Shown here: positions 59,598 to 64,000 of the stretch, piece by piece
Position numbering within the stretch: position 1 is the first letter of the stretch
Layout of the letters: each line of letters begins with the position of its first letter
From: Rhabditoides inermis
Lineage: Eukaryota > Nematoda > Chromadorea > Rhabditida > Rhabditidae
Length of the DNA stretch: 64,000 nt
NCBI GenBank assembly: GCA_963966185.1
Contig: CAWZYM010000139.1
Location: 779,221 to 843,220 of the forward strand
Direction: 5' to 3'
The notes under the pieces: model-generated
Told to the model about the DNA's origin: nothing
The model's input: only the letters and a program-made list of their open reading frames with translations
Databases searched by the model: none
Position numbers and translations under genes: made by a program

Positions 59598-61404
59598 CGG
59601 GAGAGAGAGAGAGAGAGGAGAGAGGGGGAGAGAGAGGGAGGGAGAGAGAAGAAGAGACGTCTTCTCTCTAGACGACGGTAAAAAGAAAAACAGCTCGAAG
59701 ATGTCGAAGATGTCCAAGCGCCACCGTCTCAGCAACATGTCGGGTACGGGCTACTGTACACTCGAACCGGGTTACTGTATTCCGTATTGACAGGCCGCAA
59801 ACCGTTGCTGAGTGCAGAGAAGCAGAAGAGTGCGGAGAATTGTCCCGAGACTGCCAAACTGCCGAATCCGAACGATCTACTAGTCAAGGTATACGGTGGG
59901 ATACAGTAGGCCGCACACTAGTACTGTATCGGGAAATCTGTTGACGTACTTTTATTGGTCAGGAGTTGAATTCACTGGAGTGGTACCACGGACTGATGCC
60001 TCGGGAGGAGATTGAGGAGCAGTTGCAGGTTTGAACTCCCGCCATTGATGTGCAGTTACTGTAGCTACCGTACTTGCAGAACGAGGGCGACTTTGTGTTG
60101 CGCAAGACTGATGTCGACGGAAAGACCAAGTGAGAGTTGTACAACCGATCGATATTCAATCGATAACCGTTTTTAGATACGCGATCTCTGTGATGTGTGA
60201 GGGGCAGTTTCGACACGTCCTTCTGGTCTGGAAAAAGAAGAAACAGTTGTGGGCGCTCAACGGGGTAAGTTACCTTCAATTAGGAGTACTGTAGACTACC
60301 GTAATCGGTACTTTGTCTAAATTACGGTACGTTGTATTTCCAGCGCAAGGAGAAGTCGATCGATCTCCTCGCGAAACACTTCATGACCTCGCGCCAATCT
60401 GTGATGAAGAATGGTCCCGCTGCGATTCTCGTGAGTACGGTAGTCTAGGGTGTTCATCAATTCCACACAAACTATCGTAATCTAGGTGAACCCAGTTCGC
60501 CGTCCCGACTTCTACATTCTTCCCGAGAACATCGTTCTCGGCAAGCGATTTGGAGGTACGGTACTTGATACACAGTATACCATACCACAGTGTCCGTTTA
60601 GGTGGGGCGTTTGGAGATGTGTTTATTGGGACACTTGTGAACGGAGAACAGATCAAAGTGGCAGTGAAGAGACTAAAGGGAGCGATAACGGAGGAAGACC
60701 GCAGTACATACATCAAGGTTCCCCCTTCTCTCTCTGTCTGTCTCTCTGTCTTTTTTCCCTCTCCCTCTTTCTCTCTCTGATCTCCATCTCTAGGAAGCGA
60801 AGACGATGCGTCCCCTGAAGCACGAGAACATTGTTCAGTTATGGGGAGTGGCCCCGAACGAGAAACCCATAATGATTGTACTCGAACTCGCGTCGGGCGG
60901 AGTACTCAAGGTATACGGTAGTTAAACCCGAAAAAGTCTTACTGTACTCGTTGTTACAGTCGTACCTGCAGAAGCATCCGAACCTCTTCTACTCTGACCT
61001 TTCTCGATACACAGCCGATGCAGCCAACAGGATGACCTACCTCGCATCCAAGAAGGTCGGGCACCCCTCCCCCCTCTCTCCCCCCTCTCTTTCTTTCTTT
61101 CTCTCTCTTTCTCTCTCTCTCTCTCTTTTTCTCTTTCTCTTTCTCTCCCTTCCTCTCTCTCCCCTCTACCCTCTCTTTCATATACTCATCTCTTTAAGAT
61201 CATCCACCGTGACATCGCTGCACGCAACTACCTTCTAGGATCGAAGGATGAAGTGAAGATCTCTGACTTTGGTCTCTCGGATACCAACAAGGATACACTC
61301 AAGGTATACGATACCTGCATCATGACACTACTGTACGCTGAATTCAGGTGCAAATGCTGAAGAAGATGCCGATGAAGTGGCTGGCTCCGGAGGTGTTTCG
61401 CACG
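59291..61404 (+). CDS. SH2 tyrosine kinase of the Fer/SPE-8 type, lacking the C-lobe end
   Basis: The 5' end is unsure; clear exons run from about 59678. Basic leader (MSKMSKRHRLSNMS), then an SH2 domain (EWYHGLMPREEIEEQL, GDFVLRKTDVDGKTK, RHVLLVWKKKKQLWAL), a linker, then the kinase: glycine loop FGGGAFGDVF (split by an intron), VAVKRLK lysine, NIVQLWGV, a HRDIAARN catalytic loop, SDFGLSD, and PMKWLAPEVF. The protein would phosphorylate tyrosines at the membrane. In nematodes this expanded group acts mainly in sperm activation. After APEVFRT at 61404 the usual DVWxFG and F-I helices are missing. The next acceptor (61490) leads in phase 0 to an unrelated sequence. It is therefore either truncated and probably inactive, or fused to the next unit. 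Introns are short, with TACGGTA motifs. Confidence 0.75.
59555..59651 (+). repeat. GA microsatellite in the kinase 5' region
   Basis: About 100 bases of GA/GGA repeats right after a GTAGGGGAG donor-like site and before the TCTCTAG acceptor. Confidence 0.85.
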
Positions 61405-61496
61405 GTACGGTATACTTTAGCTACGGCTACTGTACGGCGATTATGCGGTGTATATTACTGTAGTCTTTACGTTTATAATGGTACTTACAGGTCTCG

Positions 61497-62420
61497 ATGG
61501 TCGCCGAACGACACGAAGGACGCGCTCTGGCTGGGATCGATCCGCCCGACGACGAGAACGACCCTATTGGAGAGGCATGTCTTGTCATTTTATCCATTCC
61601 AGTCTATGCATTTAGGCTCTATCTGCGATGCTCGCCGAAGTGGGCGGTCAGGTGGAACCGCAGGATGGATGTGGAAACGTGGGCAGCGAGGACGATGAGA
61701 CAGAAGACATGTGAGTGCTTCACACAACTTTTTTACATGTGTCCACCCCTCTGTCTTGTTTTTAAACCCAATTCTTTGACGAAAAGAAAGTTCAACAAGA
61801 GAGAAGTAAGAAGTTGGCTCACTCATTGTCATTGTCAGCAGTGTATTATTTGTTCGTAATATTTCAGTCCGGTGCACATGGTGCTTATCAAGTACGTCTA
61901 CCGCAAGACTGTGAATGATGCAAACCAACACGCGTCGATGGAGCTGCCGGAGGACTTGACCCTCTACGATGCGGTCAACGAGATAGTGGGCCGACATTTT
62001 GCCAAAGGGTAAGATTTTTCTATCCTATTCGATGACTAGTACTAGTATGTAATTGTTAAGAGTGTATCGAGTGAGGACGGCGTGGCGGAACAAGGACAAC
62101 GCACGGAGTGAGGCAAGTCCGCGTCAGATGGTGAGAATCGTCAGAAACTGTGTGGCACTATCTTTTTTCTTACAGGTGAAGACACGGCTTCGCGATGTGA
62201 AAGTGGAGGCAGAGCTAGTGATCCTCAGCCTCGTCGTAGAGTTCGAGGTAATGGCGCAGTCAAAATTAGTGTCATTGTGATAATGTGATAGGGGACGAAG
62301 GTGGGGCACCTTCACGGCTGGCACTTCGTGGGCACGGAGCACGCGGAGCGCTGCGCCTATCTCAAGAAGGAGGAACATGCGAAGAAAAGGAGGAGGGAGC
62401 TGAGGAAGAAAGAGGAATAG
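61497..62420 (+). CDS. Unknown small protein with acidic N terminus and lysine-rich tail
   Basis: Possible own start at 61497 (MVAERHEGRALAGIDPPDDE), six bases behind a TTACAG acceptor, which would suit a trans-spliced downstream gene. Exons: 61491 or 61497-61574, about 61616-61711, 61867-62008, 62061-62130, 62177-62248 and 62293-62420. All keep phase; the first intron begins GCATGT, a GC-AG intron. The N-terminal part is acidic (SEDDETED). The middle has a compact segment (PVHMVLIKYVYRK, LTLYDAVNEIVGRHF), then VKTRLRDVKVEAELVILS, GHLHGWHFVGTEHAERC, and a basic tail KKRRRELRKKEE. I do not recognise the family. The same frame is open upstream into the kinase exon, so a kinase fusion protein is the alternative. 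Confidence 0.5.
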
Positions 62421-62510
62421 ATACGTGCCGCCATCGCATTCTCATAATCGTCACATAGAAATCGGTTGTTAGTGGGATTTAGCTGTTTGGTGAGATTTCT
62501 AATTGTCAAC

Positions 62511-62962
62511 TTATCGGATACCATATTTGTCAAAATTATATGTACTATTGATCCGTGCACATCTGTTACGCCCGAAAAGTTCTTGTGATAGAAAGATGAT
62601 GTTTGTGTTATTAAGATGATGTTTGTGTTTTTGTCTAGTGTATAAATCGTTCAAAAAAAAGGGATTTTCTTTGAAATATGAAAGCAAGTCGTCTAATATC
62701 AGTAAGTTATGTTTACGATTATCGAGTTCTTCCAAATCGATCATTCCTTCGACGAATCGCACGCCCCCAGTCTTTCCTGGGGCACTATGCCCACACAGTA
62801 GATCACCTCATCGATAGGCACATCAATGAGGGAATCTCTTTTTTCAATATTCTCTCTAATGAGCGTCGATTTCCCACTCATGGTCGACCCGTTTATGGAG
62901 CATGTGAGTGGACACTTGAATTGAAACAACGGCATAGCGCAACTGAGACTCTGAGAACGCAA
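62511..62962 (-). pseudogene. Broken packaging-ATPase fragment of a Maverick/Polinton-like element
   Basis: Two overlapping minus-strand frames. The upstream one (62741-62962) has a Walker A motif, GSTMSGKST, in the context seen in FtsK/HerA-type DNA packaging ATPases of virus-like transposons. The downstream one (62511-62762) has Walker B, LLILDDLL, and the LYTRQKHKHHL and IIFLSQELF segments typical of that family. The two are out of frame with each other, so the copy is broken. Family assignment is by motif pattern only. Confidence 0.6.
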
Positions 62963-63229
62963 CTGAGCACGACTGACTAGTCCCTATGACGCCATGGTTG
63001 GTCATCAAAGGAGACAGTCTCAGCCAATTGCGAAATTATTGATTGAGTATCGCTCTCGCTCTCCCGCATTCATCTTATTCGGACAAAAGTAATTTTATTT
63101 TTTATACTTTTAAATTTGATTTATTTTTGTTCTACTCATTTTTTAATGTGCTATTTAGAATGTGCGATTTTGTTGATAGCGTGCAGTGCGGAGAGTGTGA
63201 GCCGGGGTACGTGTGTTGTGTGAACATCG

Positions 63230-63231
<2 letters not shown>

Positions 63232-63277
<46 letters not shown>
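63232..63277 (+). repeat. GT microsatellite
   Basis: About 23 GT dinucleotides in a row, within a Cys-codon-containing frame that I do not regard as a gene. Confidence 0.95.
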
Positions 63278-63278
<1 letters not shown>

Positions 63279-63453
63279 GTGTGTGAGCCTGGGTGGAGTG
63301 GTCACCTCTGTGACCATCAAGAAGCTCATCGGAAAGCTGCCCTCCCCCAATTGTTGTCTTCGCCGCAGCGCTAGCTACTGCAGGATGCCCGCGGGGCCTG
63401 CCGCCGCCTCCGTACGCGCTCGCCTCTGCACCTATCTCTCCTGGCGCACCTAT

Positions 63454-63600
63454 TGAATTTAGATATAACCGTAATCCTTTCTATTTGGCACTGAATAAAA
63501 ATTATATTAGCGCTACTTTCGTTGTTCATGATTCGAAAGGAAATACCATTTCTTTCGTGGGGAAGACGCCGAATGACAATGCGATAAATGACGTGTAACC
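63454..63600 (+). pseudogene. Possible structural-protein fragment of the virus-like element
   Basis: A 48-residue open stretch with protein-like composition (NPFYLALNKNYISATFVV, then SKGNTI) ends in TAA. Its order, asparagine-rich start then a beta-strand with ISATFVV and a K-G-N turn, resembles the beginning of capsid jelly-roll proteins of Polinton-like elements. It is on the opposite strand from the ATPase fragment. Weak evidence. Confidence 0.25.
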
Positions 63601-64000
63601 TAGTATTTCACTCCGTCAGATGATAAGTACTGTCCCGATCACAAGCTGACCATTCGGCCGTGACGGCCCGGGCCGTGACATAGCGTGACATTGATTATAT
63701 ATCGTTATCTGATCAAACTAAAAATAAACCAATAACACCAATAAATTCAGCATGCATGATTTGCCCGGAATGCACATTTCAATCTCATTTTCATCATTCA
63801 AATTGACACCCGTCCATGTGAGAAACACGATTCAGCTTGAAAAGAAGCCGCTGTGATTGAAGTCACATTGAGTATAGATAAACAAACTTCTGGATTTATA
63901 CCTATCTATATATTGTTGATCTGTATACAAAATATTATAGTGAAGTTTATTTTATTCATCGAGATATTTCGATGCAAAGTGGTTGTTTCAAATTGACATC
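63601..64000. other. Right edge, no gene seen
   Basis: AT-rich sequence without a recognisable exon, RNA gene or repeat. Confidence 0.4.

Noticed and set aside
63043..63456. Cysteine-containing small protein gene
   Set aside because: The frame runs through a GT microsatellite that encodes alternating Cys-Val; the cysteine pattern is an artefact.
1..64000. CRISPR arrays, operators, riboswitches or bacterial operons
   Set aside because: The window is spliced eukaryotic DNA; the regular repeats seen are microsatellites and minisatellites without spacer structure.

Overview
This window is nuclear DNA from a compact-genome animal, most likely a free-living rhabditid nematode. Evidence: genes are split into many short exons with GT-AG introns. 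Several start codons lie only a few bases behind a splice acceptor that has no cis partner (for example 13254, 42698, 46512), as expected for spliced-leader trans-splicing. There is a spermatogenesis-type SH2 tyrosine kinase of the group expanded in nematodes, and no bacterial gene organisation. The species cannot be named from sequence alone. Gene models below were built by eye by joining exons in phase. Where the exon sum is a multiple of three with no stop, this is stated.

Layout. 1-4.1 kb: minus-strand secreted lectin/EGF-like gene with a 1.4 kb foldback element in its first-third intron. 5.8-6.1 kb: possible tiny secreted peptide gene. 6.9-8.3 kb: minus-strand secreted protein of unknown family. 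8.3-13.2 kb: intergenic, rich in foldback elements and tRNA-like relics. 13.3-16.5 kb: DHHC palmitoyltransferase. 17.1-42.0 kb: a cluster of four related genes, two large (17.1-28.5 and 32.8-42.0 kb) flanking two small (28.9-30.1 and 30.6-32.1 kb). All end in the same two-exon domain, which resembles a LOTUS/OST-HTH winged helix. The second large gene carries, antisense inside one intron, a complete STAR-family KH RNA-binding protein gene. 42.7-49.9 kb: tandem pair of mitochondrial enoyl-CoA hydratases. 50.9-56.0 kb: unknown Ser/Pro/Arg-rich protein with a repeat-filled 3 kb intron. 56-59 kb: intergenic with a decayed LINE. 59.3-62.4 kb: SPE-8/Fer-type tyrosine kinase that stops after the APE motif, followed by, or fused in frame to, an unknown basic-tailed protein. 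62.5-63.6 kb: broken virus-like (Maverick/Polinton-type) fragments.

The most interesting block is 17-42 kb: a locally duplicated family of acidic, low-complexity, LOTUS-like proteins around a nested RNA-binding STAR gene. In animals LOTUS proteins scaffold germ granules and bind Vasa helicases, and STAR proteins control germline mRNAs. A germ-granule or RNA-regulatory role is therefore a reasonable hypothesis but is inference only.

Transposable and repeat content is high: at least five foldback elements (2.0, 6.4, 11.5, 12.3 and 37.9 kb), two LINE 3' fragments, tRNA-derived relics in introns, a 10-copy minisatellite built on an exon/5' splice-site unit, and many GA/CT microsatellites next to splice sites.
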